A DNA stretch of 10,804 nt from an uncultured Eggerthellaceae bacterium (GCA_902497215.1 CABVEH010000025.1:1-10804); one strand, 5' to 3'; positions 4,895 through 10,804 are shown, counted from the stretch's first letter. Notes: generated from the sequence alone by a model not told the origin. Made by a program: numbers and translations.

Positions 4895-5304
4895 TGGACG
4901 TAGGCACGACGAAACACGGGGCAGAAGTTATCCCGTCTTCTGACTATCCAAAGTTGACTGATAACCAGTTCGAGGAGGAGTTCAACAGATACCTGCCCGT
5001 GCCGTGCCTAGCGCGGGTGAGGTTAGGTTTCCCATGCGAATACGTAGAGCTCCATTTCCGCGCAAGCGACAAGGATCCGATTGAGAGAACCATCGAAGGA
5101 GCGCGCAGGTTCGAGTCCGACATGAAGAAGCTCTACGACGACGGCTGCAACCATCGCGTCTTTCTAGAACGCGTTTGGCGCCGCGGAATCCCGATCTACG
5201 GCGACGATTCTCAGAAGATGGAGAACGCCACGGAGAAGCTTGTTGCCGTGACCGGGGCGCTCGACCTCATGTTCAGATACGACCTACTGGATCAGACCAA
5301 ATGA
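4894..5304 (+). CDS. Hypothetical protein (136 aa) of the cro operon
   Basis: ATG 4894 overlaps the previous stop by one base and has AGGAGG 8 nt upstream. The protein is soluble and charged. A segment with YLPVPCLARVRLGFPCEYVE (about 33-52) and a helical part with IERTIEGARRFESDMKKLYD (about 65-84) are its most regular regions. No signal peptide, membrane segment or known motif is visible. I do not recognise the family. Its place in the early rightward operon suggests a small phage accessory protein. Confidence 0.75.
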   Translation: MDVGTTKHGAEVIPSSDYPKLTDNQFEEEFNRYLPVPCLARVRLGFPCEYVELHFRASDKDPIERTIEGARRFESDMKKLYDDGCNHRVFLERVWRRGIPIYGDDSQKMENATEKLVAVTGALDLMFRYDLLDQTK

Positions 5305-5387
5305 GACCCCTTCGTGCCGGAAGCGGGTTTCATGGCGTCTTGGAGCCGGTCTCGGCGGCATTCGCATTCACCAGGAGGGGTCGCTGA
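5301..5387 (+). CDS. Possible 28-aa coupled ORF
   Basis: An ATG at 5301 overlaps the previous stop (ATGA), and the ORF ends in a TGA overlapping the next ATG at 5387. It fills the gap between two genes with coupling at both ends. The product (MRPLRAGSGFHGVLEPVSAA and a basic end) has no recognisable feature, and the ribosome site is poor. It may exist only to carry ribosomes to the next gene. Confidence 0.25.
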   Translation: MRPLRAGSGFHGVLEPVSAAFAFTRRGR

Positions 5388-5626
5388 TGGGATTGCACAA
5401 GACCAAGAGGAAGATAGCTCGAGCCTCGCTCTGTGTGTTGGATTCCGCCATCGATTTGAAAGAAATGGCGAACGTTGTTTTCGACAACGACGATGTGGTC
5501 GTCTACGCAATTGATAGCGCAGTCGCACATCTTCGTGATGCCGCCGAACGCCTGAATACCAAAGAGAGCAACCTCATGCGCGAATTAGAGGCCCGCGTCC
5601 GGGAAAAGAGTCTCGCGACGCTCTAG
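5387..5626 (+). CDS. Hypothetical small helical protein (79 aa)
   Basis: AGGAGG lies 8 nt before ATG 5387. The basic N-terminus (MGLHKTKRKIARASLCVLDS) leads into two likely helices. The second, HLRDAAERLNTKESNLMREL (about 48-67), has coiled-coil character. I do not recognise a family. It is the last gene of the rightward operon, just before a hairpin and convergent with the tail-anchored protein gene at 5678-5980. Confidence 0.65.
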   Translation: MGLHKTKRKIARASLCVLDSAIDLKEMANVVFDNDDVVVYAIDSAVAHLRDAAERLNTKESNLMRELEARVREKSLATL

Positions 5627-5639
5627 GGCGTCGCAGGCC

Positions 5640-5654
5640 CAGGGCCGGGCCCTG
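5640..5654. terminator. Hairpin between convergent genes
   Basis: A perfect stem CAGGGC-CGG-GCCCTG lies in the 51-bp gap between two converging genes. No clear T-run follows on either strand, so it may terminate weakly in both directions or depend on Rho. Confidence 0.4.
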
Positions 5655-5677
5655 TTCAAAGACGTAGGCGCGCAGGG

Positions 5678-5980
5678 CTAGAGGATGCCTGCAACGGAAA
5701 GGACGACCGTGACGAAGGATACCAGCAACGACACACCAGCGATGATGGCCGACATTATGGCCACCTTGAGCGACCGGGAGGAGGTCTCGGAGGATTTCTG
5801 CAGCTCTTGCAGCTGCTCCGTGCGCCATTCAGCGAAGAGGGACGGAAGCTCGGGGTCGGGAGGATCGAACTCGACCGACGGCGTCGATGCCGGCGGCGGG
5901 AAGATGGGTCCTTGTTTCCTCAAGAAGGCGGACGAAACCTGGTCGAAGCTGGTGGACGCCTCTTTGGTCCTCTTGTCCAT
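5678..5980 (-). CDS. Small tail-anchored membrane protein (100 aa)
   Basis: ATG 5980 has AGGAGGAG 7 nt upstream, which rejects the longer frame reaching 6256. The N-terminal 70 residues are soluble, with a proline-rich patch (IFPPPASTPSVEFDPPDPEL) and a helix EWRTEQLQELQKSS. A single membrane segment closes the protein (about 72-98, MSAIIAGVSLLVSFVTVVLS) with almost nothing after it, so the domain faces the cytoplasm. No family recognised. It is the only minus-strand gene between the two rightward operons and so is under separate control. Small anchored proteins in such positions can be exclusion or regulatory proteins, but nothing here proves it. Confidence 0.75.
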   Translation of the reverse strand: MDKRTKEASTSFDQVSSAFLRKQGPIFPPPASTPSVEFDPPDPELPSLFAEWRTEQLQELQKSSETSSRSLKVAIMSAIIAGVSLLVSFVTVVLSVAGIL

Positions 5981-6023
5981 ATCGGTGCTCCTCCTGGCTG
6001 TGTCGATGGTTCTGACAATCGCA

Positions 6024-6052
6024 AGGCTAGGCAGCTGAGGGCAGCTGGTCAA
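6024..6052 (-). promoter_or_regulatory. Candidate promoter of the tail-anchored protein gene
   Basis: Minus-strand -35 TTGACC (6052-6047) and a weak -10 TAGCCT (6029-6024) have 17-bp spacing. The spacer holds two CAGCTG palindromes 10 bp apart, which could be a protein-binding site. The predicted leader is about 40 nt. Confidence 0.3.
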
Positions 6053-6073
6053 GCAACAGGCCCCGTGCGAGGG

Positions 6074-6118
6074 GGCGGCGGGAGCGGCATTCGCGTGCGC
6101 ATTCTCCTGCCCGCCGCC
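6074..6118. repeat. GC-rich inverted repeat upstream of the excisionase gene
   Basis: GGCGGCGGG (6074-6082) pairs perfectly with CCCGCCGCC (6110-6118) across a 27-nt loop. Four more G-C pairs can extend it past a one-base bulge. It lies in the 187-bp gap between the divergent tail-anchored and excisionase genes, 50 bp before the latter. It may act as a transcription block or binding site; no T-run is present. Confidence 0.55.
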
Positions 6119-6167
6119 TCCCCGCATGCGGCCCTGTATGGACTGCAGACGAAAGAAAGGAGCCGGG

Positions 6168-6419
6168 ATGGAAACGCAGGCCGGAGCGGCGGAGGTGATG
6201 TGGGCGAACCCCATGCTCACCATACCGGAGCTGTCGAAGATGGCGAAAAAGAGCAAGGACTGGCTGCGCGCCCACCTGAAGGGCGAGAACCCGATACCGC
6301 ACTACATGGACGGCGCGCGCATCCTGGTGCTCTGGTCCGACTACGTCGCCTGGTACACGTCGCGCTACGCCCCCGGCTCCGTCCACTACGCCGAGAACGC
6401 CGGCAAGATGCACCACTAG
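6168..6419 (+). CDS. xis: Excisionase-like winged-helix DNA-binding protein
   Basis: The 83-aa product starts at ATG 6168 with AGGAG 5 nt upstream. The helix-turn-helix LTIPELSKMAKKSKDWLRAH (17-36) is followed by a wing with IPHYMDGARILVLWSDYVAW (43-62). This is the MerR/excisionase (HTH_17-like) pattern ending in 'dv.aW'. Such proteins bend att-site DNA and steer the integrase to excision. It lies two genes before a complete integrase on the same strand, as a Xis should. The family is well supported; its pairing with this integrase is inferred from position. The gene symbol is by role only. Confidence 0.82.
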   Translation: METQAGAAEVMWANPMLTIPELSKMAKKSKDWLRAHLKGENPIPHYMDGARILVLWSDYVAWYTSRYAPGSVHYAENAGKMHH

Positions 6420-6429
6420 GAGGTTTGCC

Positions 6430-6849
6430 TTGGGAAAGAGGGGACCGGTCGCCAGGGACGTGCAGGTCGTGCCTTTGGGGCAGTCGCTGCCCGTGAGCCC
6501 TGTGCGCGTCCGCACGCTGTTCCGCCGCGCCCTGCGCGACGTCGCGTTCGTGCCTGTCAGGGGCCCGGTGCGCGTCGAGGTCGAGTGGGTTGAGGGCACG
6601 TGCCGGCACACGCACGACGAGATATCCGAGGCCATCGAGGCGATCCGCGACGAGCTGCACGAAAGCGGCGCCGTGGAGCGCCCCGACCTCCTGGACTTCA
6701 AGTCGGCGCAGCGCCTGAAGGCCACGAACCCGCACGTGACGGTCACGGTGGTGGGCAGGATGGCCAAGGGCGTGCGCCCCATAGGAGCGCTCGTGCTCAC
6801 CGATGACGAGCGCCGCGGGGTCGACTACAACAAGACGGGGGTCCTCTGA
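6430..6849 (+). CDS. Hypothetical protein (139 aa) between xis and int
   Basis: TTG start at 6430 with AGGAGG 6 nt upstream; no ATG in the frame fits better. The protein is arginine-rich in its N-terminal 45 residues (VSPVRVRTLFRRALRDVAFV), with a helical middle containing DEISEAIEAIRDELHESGAV and a strand-rich end (VTVTVVGRMAKGVRPIGALV). It ends TGATG with the integrase start, so the two are coupled. No family recognised. Its basic charge and its place between Xis and Int suggest a DNA-binding accessory protein, which is inference. Confidence 0.72.
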   Translation: MGKRGPVARDVQVVPLGQSLPVSPVRVRTLFRRALRDVAFVPVRGPVRVEVEWVEGTCRHTHDEISEAIEAIRDELHESGAVERPDLLDFKSAQRLKATNPHVTVTVVGRMAKGVRPIGALVLTDDERRGVDYNKTGVL

Positions 6850-8078
6850 TGGCAAAGCTGTTAAGGGAGCCCAACGGCACGTTCGCCACGCGGCTGTCCT
6901 TCGGGCGCGACCCCGTGACGAAGAAGCAGATCAGGAAGTACAAGGCGTTCCCCGGAGTCACCGACGAGGCGCAGGCCCAGGCGCTCGCGGACGCCTTCGA
7001 GGCGTCGTTCTCGAAGGTCTCGGGGTCGGTCGTCGGCAAGGACCTGCCGGACGCGCTCCTGTCGTACATAAGCGACAAGCAGGCCCGCAAGGGGTCCCCC
7101 ACGACCGCGGCCACCTACCGCTCGGCCGTCGAGAACTACGTGCGCCCGTCGTTTTCGGACATCGAACCCATGGACGTCGAGGCGTACATGGTCGACAACC
7201 TCTACACCGAGCTGCTGGAGCACGGAGGCAGGAAGAGGCAGGGCCTTGCACCCTCAACCGTGCTGAAGGTCCACGGGCTGCTCCGCGGCGCGTGGAGGTG
7301 GTTCATAAAGCAGGGGATCGCATGCGAGAACCCCGTCCTTCTGGCGGACCCGCCGGACCCCGACGACTACGAGGCCGTGCCGCTCGACGAGTCGCAGCTG
7401 GCGGCCGTGCTGGAGGCCGTGGAGGCGATACTTGCCGACGAGCACGCGCCCGTGTTCGACCGCAACGCCGCCGTGGCCGTCCGCATCGCGCTGGCCACGG
7501 GAATGCGCGTGGGCGAGGAGTGCGCGCTGATCAAGCCCGAGGTGTACATCGGCCGCGGCTTCGTGCACGTGCGCGCGAACGCGATCGAGGACGACGGGAA
7601 GGTCGAGAGGCGCCTGAAGACCAAGGGCAAGAAGTCCCGAAACGTGAAGTTCGCGGAATCGCTGGGCGCCCTCCTCGAGGAGCACTTCGCCTGGCAGCGC
7701 AGGACGCTTCCACCGCCTTCCGAGAGGTCGTCCGGCAAGGAGTTCGTCCTGACGGACGCTGCAGGGGCCATGCTACGCCCTTCCTCGGTCTCCAAGTGGT
7801 TCAAGCGCCTGGCGCGCAGCCTGGGGTTCCCCGAGGAGGTCAAGTACCACAGCCTCCGGCACACGCACGCCTCGCTGCTCCTTGCGGAGGGCGTCGACCT
7901 GAAGACGATCGCCGCCAGGCTCGGGCACGCCCGCGAGAGCCTGACGCTCGAGAAGTACAGCCACGTCATGCCCGGAAGCGACGAGCACGCGGCGGAGACG
8001 TTCGGCGAGATAGAGGACAGGGCCCGGAAGGCCGGCGACGCCGGGAAGGCATCCGAAGACCCGGAGGCGGACCCGTGA
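6849..8078 (+). CDS. int: Tyrosine recombinase / integrase, complete (409 aa)
   Basis: A full-length integrase. The AP2-like N-terminal arm-binding region spans 1-60. The core-binding domain spans about 65-165 (TTAATYRSAVENYVRPSFSD). The catalytic domain spans about 175-385. Catalytic residues are visible: R220 (ALATGMRVGEECAL), the lysine of the beta-hairpin near K258-K261 (RLKTKGKKSRNVKF), H334 and R337 (YHSLRHTHASLLLAEGVD), H360 (RLGHARESL) and nucleophile Y370 (TLEKYSHVMPG). The length is usual for phage and ICE integrases. The start overlaps the previous stop (TGATG). Followed by three hairpins rather than a tRNA gene, so the att site is not obvious. Not obviously close to the left integrase beyond family motifs. 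Confidence 0.96.
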   Translation: MAKLLREPNGTFATRLSFGRDPVTKKQIRKYKAFPGVTDEAQAQALADAFEASFSKVSGSVVGKDLPDALLSYISDKQARKGSPTTAATYRSAVENYVRPSFSDIEPMDVEAYMVDNLYTELLEHGGRKRQGLAPSTVLKVHGLLRGAWRWFIKQGIACENPVLLADPPDPDDYEAVPLDESQLAAVLEAVEAILADEHAPVFDRNAAVAVRIALATGMRVGEECALIKPEVYIGRGFVHVRANAIEDDGKVERRLKTKGKKSRNVKFAESLGALLEEHFAWQRRTLPPPSERSSGKEFVLTDAAGAMLRPSSVSKWFKRLARSLGFPEEVKYHSLRHTHASLLLAEGVDLKTIAARLGHARESLTLEKYSHVMPGSDEHAAETFGEIEDRARKAGDAGKASEDPEADP

Positions 8079-8084
8079 GGGTGA

Positions 8085-8122
8085 GTCTGCCGCCCTAAAG
8101 GCGGCAGACGCCGACGGTTTTT
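8085..8122 (+). terminator. Terminator after the integrase
   Basis: A perfect 10-bp stem GTCTGCCGCC (8085-8094) pairs with GGCGGCAGAC (8100-8109) around a CTAAA loop. Five T's follow at 8118-8122, but 8 bases separate stem and T-run, so it is a strong hairpin with an imperfect terminator layout. Confidence 0.6.
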
Positions 8123-8131
8123 CGCAAAGGA

Positions 8132-8154
8132 AAGCCCCTCGGAGGGAGGGGCTT
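8132..8154. terminator. Second hairpin after the integrase
   Basis: A 9-bp perfect stem AAGCCCCTC / GAGGGGCTT has a GGAGG loop. Read on the minus strand, it is followed by TTCCTTTGCG, so it could stop leftward transcription. With the preceding hairpin it separates the integrase operon from the replication-type genes. Confidence 0.5.
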
Positions 8155-8160
8155 GGGAGC

Positions 8161-8179
8161 GTGCGCCCTGCGAGCGCAC
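8161..8179. repeat. Third inverted repeat after the integrase
   Basis: GTGCGC and GCGCAC flank a 7-nt loop, and the stem can be extended by GGG/CCC with a bulge. It lies between the integrase and the next gene's ribosome site. It might belong to the attachment region, since integrase core sites are imperfect inverted repeats around about 7 bp, but nothing confirms this. Confidence 0.35.
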
Positions 8180-8218
8180 CCAGATGGTAGCAGATGCCGG
8201 GAAGGGAGGCCAAGGCCG

Positions 8219-8614
8219 ATGGCGGTCAAACCGTGGAACAAGCTCGACTGGGACTGGGCGCAAGGCCCTGAGGCGACGCTTTTGCGCAAGCGGTACGGCA
8301 AGAAGGCCTTGCTTGACTGGGTCCAGCTGATCGTGGTCATGGGCGAGTTCGGAGGCTCCTTCGACCTCAACGACGAGATGCAGATGGAGCGCGCCAAGCA
8401 GCAGATGTTCTACGGGACTGCAGACAACGTGCGACGGGCGGTCGAGAGGTGTGCCGAATGCGGCCTCATCGACGCGGACGCGCTGCGCGCCTTCGGCCGT
8501 GCGGGCAGCGAGCGCGCAATGCGCGACGCGCGTGCGTACGCCGCAAGGAAGGCCTGGGGCCGCGACGGCGCCGAAAGCCGCCTCGACGATGACGATGGCG
8601 AGGTGGAGCAATGA
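8219..8614 (+). CDS. DUF4373-like replication-associated protein (131 aa)
   Basis: Starts at ATG 8219 with GGGAGG 9 nt upstream. After MAVKPWNKLDWDWAQG, the helical core (LRKRYGKKALLDWVQLIVVM, then MEFGGSFDLNDE-like region and VRRAVERCAECGLIDADALR) resembles the DUF4373 / Lin1244-type N-terminal domain found in phage and element replisome-organiser proteins. The usual variable C-terminal half is short here and ends in an acidic tail (DDDDGEVEQ). A reading frame shifted by one continues without a stop into the next gene (see findings). Likely role is replication initiation of the element, by family and by its place before a ParB-like gene. The domain match is by eye. Confidence 0.68.
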   Translation: MAVKPWNKLDWDWAQGPEATLLRKRYGKKALLDWVQLIVVMGEFGGSFDLNDEMQMERAKQQMFYGTADNVRRAVERCAECGLIDADALRAFGRAGSERAMRDARAYAARKAWGRDGAESRLDDDDGEVEQ

Positions 8615-8679
8615 ATCCGGATGTGCAAAACCCTGTGGAAGGACGGTGCGGAACCCCGTCGCTCTGCTCCCTAACGTAA
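8611..8679 (+). CDS. Possible 22-aa coupled ORF
   Basis: ATG 8611 overlaps the previous stop (ATGA) and runs 22 codons to TAA at 8677-8679. The peptide (MNPDVQNPVEGRCGTPSLCS and two more residues) has no recognisable feature. It may be a leader or a chance frame. Confidence 0.2.
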   Translation: MNPDVQNPVEGRCGTPSLCSLT

Positions 8680-8721
8680 TTATTAGCCCTAAAGCCAATT
8701 CAAACCTAAACCAAGACCTTA
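8669..8721. repeat. AT-rich patch with four CCTAA-type words
   Basis: In very GC-rich DNA, about 50 AT-rich bases hold CCCTAA (8669), CCCTAA (8687), ACCTAA (8704) and ACCTTA (8716), spaced 18, 17 and 12 bp. They lie just before the ParB-like gene and after a replication-type gene, so iteron- or parS-like binding sites are possible. The repeats are short and imperfect. Confidence 0.3.
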
Positions 8722-8728
8722 GACCGCA

Positions 8729-8748
8729 GGGACCAGGAGGCTGGTCCC
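8729..8748 (+). promoter_or_regulatory. Hairpin just before the ParB-like gene
   Basis: A perfect 8-bp stem GGGACCAG-GAGG-CTGGTCCC ends 2 nt before the GGAAGGAG ribosome site (8751-8758 region). No T-run follows, so it is more likely a translation-control or protein-binding structure than a terminator. Confidence 0.4.
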
Positions 8749-8765
8749 GAGGAAGGAGAACCGAA

Positions 8766-10232
8766 ATGGAGCTCATGAGGATCAAGACGTCGGAGGTCGT
8801 GCCCGACGCGAACAACCCGAGGAGGGACTTCGGCGACGTGAAGGCGTTCGCGGCCACGCTCATGGACAACCCGTGGGCGAAGGGCGAGCCCTTCAACCCG
8901 ATCGTCGTCGTGCGCGACGGCGCGGCGTACAGGGTGGCGGACGGCGCCCGCAGGCTCGCCGCGATGCTGCACAACGGCGTCGAGGAGTGCTCGGCGGTCG
9001 TGTGCGGCGACTACGACGAGGCCGAGAGCGCGATCGTGGCGCTCGCGAGCGACGCCAAGAAGCCTCTCGACGACGTTGAGCGCTCCCGCGCCATCCAGAC
9101 GGCGCTCTCGCTGGGCGTCGCCCAGAAGGCCGTGGAGCGCGCGGCCGGCCTGAAGAACGGCCAGGCGAAGAGGATAGCCGCGGCGGCCAGGTGGGCCGGC
9201 GAGAAGTCGCTTCAGGCGACGACCGACCAGCTGCTGTCCGCCAAGAAGCTGGAGGAGGACGGCGCCACGCGCGACGAGGCGCGGGGCGTGCTCGAGGCCG
9301 CGCCGGACGCGTGGGAGGACGCCGCTGCCGCCGTCCGCGGGAGGCTCGACCGCGACAGGCGCGTGAGGCAGCTGGAGGAGGTGCTGGGCGCCGCCGGCAT
9401 ATCGCCCGGCGCGCCAGGGAAGGGCCTGGGCTACGACAGGGCGTTCCGCAAGGCGACCGACCTGAAGGCGTTCGTCGAGGCGGGCGGCGCCGAGGGCGCG
9501 GTCTACTGCCTCGACGTGTCCGAGGGATGCGTGGACGTCTACGTGCCGGCGGCAGAGCCCGTGGACGCAGCCACGGAGGCCGCCAGGCGCGCCGCGGACG
9601 CGGCGGTCGACGCGTGCGTCACGGGGTCCGACGACAGGCTGGCCTGGTACCTCGCCGCGCTGCAGCGCAAGGCCACGAGGCCCTACGAGCGCGTGAGGGC
9701 CACGCCGCACGTCGACCACGTGCTGCAGAAGGCGTCGTGGGCCCTGGGCTCGCCGTTCGCGACGGCGGCGGAATACGGCTTCGAGAAGGCGTCCTTCGCG
9801 TCCGCCAAGGCGCTCTTCGCCCCCTTGGCCATAGACGCCTACATGGACTCCCAGGCGTCGCTCGAGCTCGACGAGCGCCACATGCGGCAGGCCGTGGCCG
9901 GCGACTGGGACGGGATCGACCCCGAGGCCCTTTGCCTTTGGGTGGAGTGGATGTCCGCCTTCGTGGCGGACGGGTTCGAGGTGGAGGAGGGGATGCTCGC
10001 CGAAGCCCGCGACCATGTCGGCGGCGAACCCGAAGCCTTGCAGGCAGATCCGCATGGCGGCGTCGCTGCCCTGGCCGAGCCCGAAGGCGGTCTCGACGTG
10101 GACATGCTGCTGGACGCGACCGCGGCCGAGCTGCACATAGCCGACGGGGCGGCGCCCGCACCTGAAGCCGCGCCGGACAAAGGCGCCGAGCTCGACGTCG
10201 CGTCGCTTTCCTTCGACGGGGCGGTGGTCTAG
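8766..10232 (+). CDS. ParB/Srx-domain protein with long C-terminal extension (488 aa)
   Basis: ATG 8766 has GGAAGGAG upstream. The longer frame back to 8451 is mostly a shadow of the preceding gene. The N-terminal ParB/Srx domain shows NNPRRDF (16-22), NPIVVVRDG (44-52) and YRVADGARRLAAM (55-67), which corresponds to the ParB nucleotide-binding 'GeRR.rA' box with A in place of E. An HTH-like segment follows (VERAAGLKNGQAKRIAAA, about 123-140). The remaining 340 residues are alanine-rich and helical, with no domain I recognise, and end in an acidic alanine/proline-rich tail. Canonical ParB proteins are near 300 aa, so the extension is unusual. No parA gene is seen beside it. It may serve partition, replication control or transcription of the element. 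Confidence 0.85.
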   Translation: MELMRIKTSEVVPDANNPRRDFGDVKAFAATLMDNPWAKGEPFNPIVVVRDGAAYRVADGARRLAAMLHNGVEECSAVVCGDYDEAESAIVALASDAKKPLDDVERSRAIQTALSLGVAQKAVERAAGLKNGQAKRIAAAARWAGEKSLQATTDQLLSAKKLEEDGATRDEARGVLEAAPDAWEDAAAAVRGRLDRDRRVRQLEEVLGAAGISPGAPGKGLGYDRAFRKATDLKAFVEAGGAEGAVYCLDVSEGCVDVYVPAAEPVDAATEAARRAADAAVDACVTGSDDRLAWYLAALQRKATRPYERVRATPHVDHVLQKASWALGSPFATAAEYGFEKASFASAKALFAPLAIDAYMDSQASLELDERHMRQAVAGDWDGIDPEALCLWVEWMSAFVADGFEVEEGMLAEARDHVGGEPEALQADPHGGVAALAEPEGGLDVDMLLDATAAELHIADGAAPAPEAAPDKGAELDVASLSFDGAVV

Positions 10233-10685
10233 ATGGCATCAGGGAAAGCTACCGCGACCGTCCACTTCCCCGGCGTCGGAGACAAGGCCCTGTCCGGGGG
10301 CCTGGTCATGGCAATCGGCGTGAACGATGACGGGGTGGACGCAATAACGGCCACGCCTTGCTGCACCCAAATGTCCTTCCCGAGGGCCATGGATGCCTTC
10401 TTCAACGCAATGGACGAATGCGCGGAGATCGCTGACGAGGCAGAACCGGGCAATGCAGCGGACATGCGCATGGCGCTGGCCGCCGTGGCGGCCAGGTTCG
10501 CGGAGAAGGCCAAGAGAGGGAAAAAATACCGTCCCCTGTTCGGGACGGCCGAGGCGGACCCCGAATCCTTCGCTGCCATCAAGGCCGACGAAGGGGAAAG
10601 GAGCGGGCGCAAGCAGCCCGACGAAGGCAATCGCCCTCAAGGGAGGGACCCGCTCGACCCGAAGTCGTGGAAAGGGAGGCTGTGA
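10233..10685 (+). CDS. Hypothetical protein (150 aa) after the ParB-like gene
   Basis: ATG 10233 directly follows the ParB-like stop with no gap, so it is probably translationally coupled; its own ribosome site is only GGGGCGG. The first 100 residues look like a small folded domain (MASGKATATVHFPGVGDKAL at the start, a helical AALAAVAARFAEKAK-type stretch near 80-95). The last 45 residues are charged and disordered-looking. No family recognised. Its place suggests an accessory protein of the replication/partition operon. Confidence 0.75.
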   Translation: MASGKATATVHFPGVGDKALSGGLVMAIGVNDDGVDAITATPCCTQMSFPRAMDAFFNAMDECAEIADEAEPGNAADMRMALAAVAARFAEKAKRGKKYRPLFGTAEADPESFAAIKADEGERSGRKQPDEGNRPQGRDPLDPKSWKGRL

Positions 10686-10687
10686 CC

Positions 10688-10804
10688 ATGGGAGCTTGCA
10701 AGCACGTCTCAACACGTCCGGAAGAGTGCAACCCGGATATGGGTATACACCCAGACGAAACTGCGCCAAGGAAGGACCTCTGTGCTCGGGGGGGGGTCGA
10801 TGAC
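10688..10804 (+). CDS. Start of a further gene, cut by the right edge
   Basis: ATG 10688 with AAAGGGAGG 8 nt upstream opens a frame of 39 codons that leaves the window without a stop. The visible N-terminus is MGACKHVSTRPEECNPDMGI, with cysteines at 4, 14 and 32, perhaps metal binding. A run of nine G's at 10788-10796 lies in the frame, so a miscount there would change the downstream reading. Function unknown. Confidence 0.5.
   Translation, partial: MGACKHVSTRPEECNPDMGIHPDETAPRKDLCARGGVDD

Noticed and set aside
1789..8197. A 12-bp word GGTAGCAGATGC at 1789-1800 and again at 8186-8197, considered as an att-site pair.
   Set aside because: The first copy lies inside the Abi coding sequence, and a few shared 12-mers are expected by chance in a window of this size.
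8706..10136. A 476-codon open frame opposite the ParB-like gene, and another long one at 7367-8974 opposite the integrase.
   Set aside because: Long antisense frames are expected in very GC-rich coding DNA. They have no fitting ribosome sites and the plus-strand genes have clear domains.
1..10804. CRISPR array, tRNA or rRNA genes, insertion sequences.
   Set aside because: No regularly spaced repeats, no cloverleaf-like sequence and no transposase motif were seen on either strand.

Overview
The window looks like accessory DNA, prophage or integrative element, from a high-GC Gram-positive host. Coriobacteriia (an Eggerthella or Gordonibacter relative) is my best guess, from the codon style, the strong AGGAGG ribosome binding sites and the kind of Xis/Int/ParB-like genes. 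That guess rests on memory, not on a search. Most of the right half is very GC-rich. The repressor and operator region (about 3.8-4.5 kb) is clearly AT-rich, as is common in phage immunity regions.

Left module (1-5654). This is a lysogeny-type region around a divergent repressor switch. A repressor (3818-4144, minus) and a Cro-like protein (4287-4514, plus) face away from each other across a 142-bp gap with well-spaced promoters on both strands and repeated operator-like words. Everything on the minus strand downstream of the repressor appears to form one long lysogenic transcript: a two-TM SieB-like protein; a 43-bp repeat; three small coupled genes (DUF3467-like, a possible BECR-fold RNase-like protein, and DUF2283-like); a second copy of the 43-bp repeat; a candidate small structured RNA or attenuator; an Abi_2 (AbiD/AbiF-type) HEPN protein; a zinc-ribbon protein; and a tyrosine integrase whose C-terminus runs off the left edge. 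The interval between a phage repressor and its integrase is a usual place for superinfection-exclusion and abortive-infection genes, and this one appears to hold at least two and perhaps three such systems. The plus-strand cro operon is short: Cro, a tiny membrane peptide, a second XRE regulator and two or three unknown small proteins. It ends at a hairpin near 5640-5654.

Right module (5678-8179). A tail-anchored small membrane protein is on the minus strand. Divergent from it on the plus strand are an excisionase-like wHTH protein, an unknown basic protein with a TTG start, and a complete tyrosine integrase (409 aa, all catalytic residues visible). They are tightly packed and coupled, followed by three hairpins in about 100 bp. 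A second complete integrase within 7 kb of the first suggests two adjacent or nested elements.

Far right (8219-10804). A DUF4373-like replication-type protein, a large ParB/Srx-domain protein (488 aa), an unknown 150-aa protein and the start of one more gene follow on the plus strand. They look like the replication/partition part of an integrative element.

Most unusual parts: the three-gene cassette bounded by 43-bp direct repeats, and the possible pseudoknotted small RNA with its own extended -10 promoter and terminator just upstream of the Abi gene.
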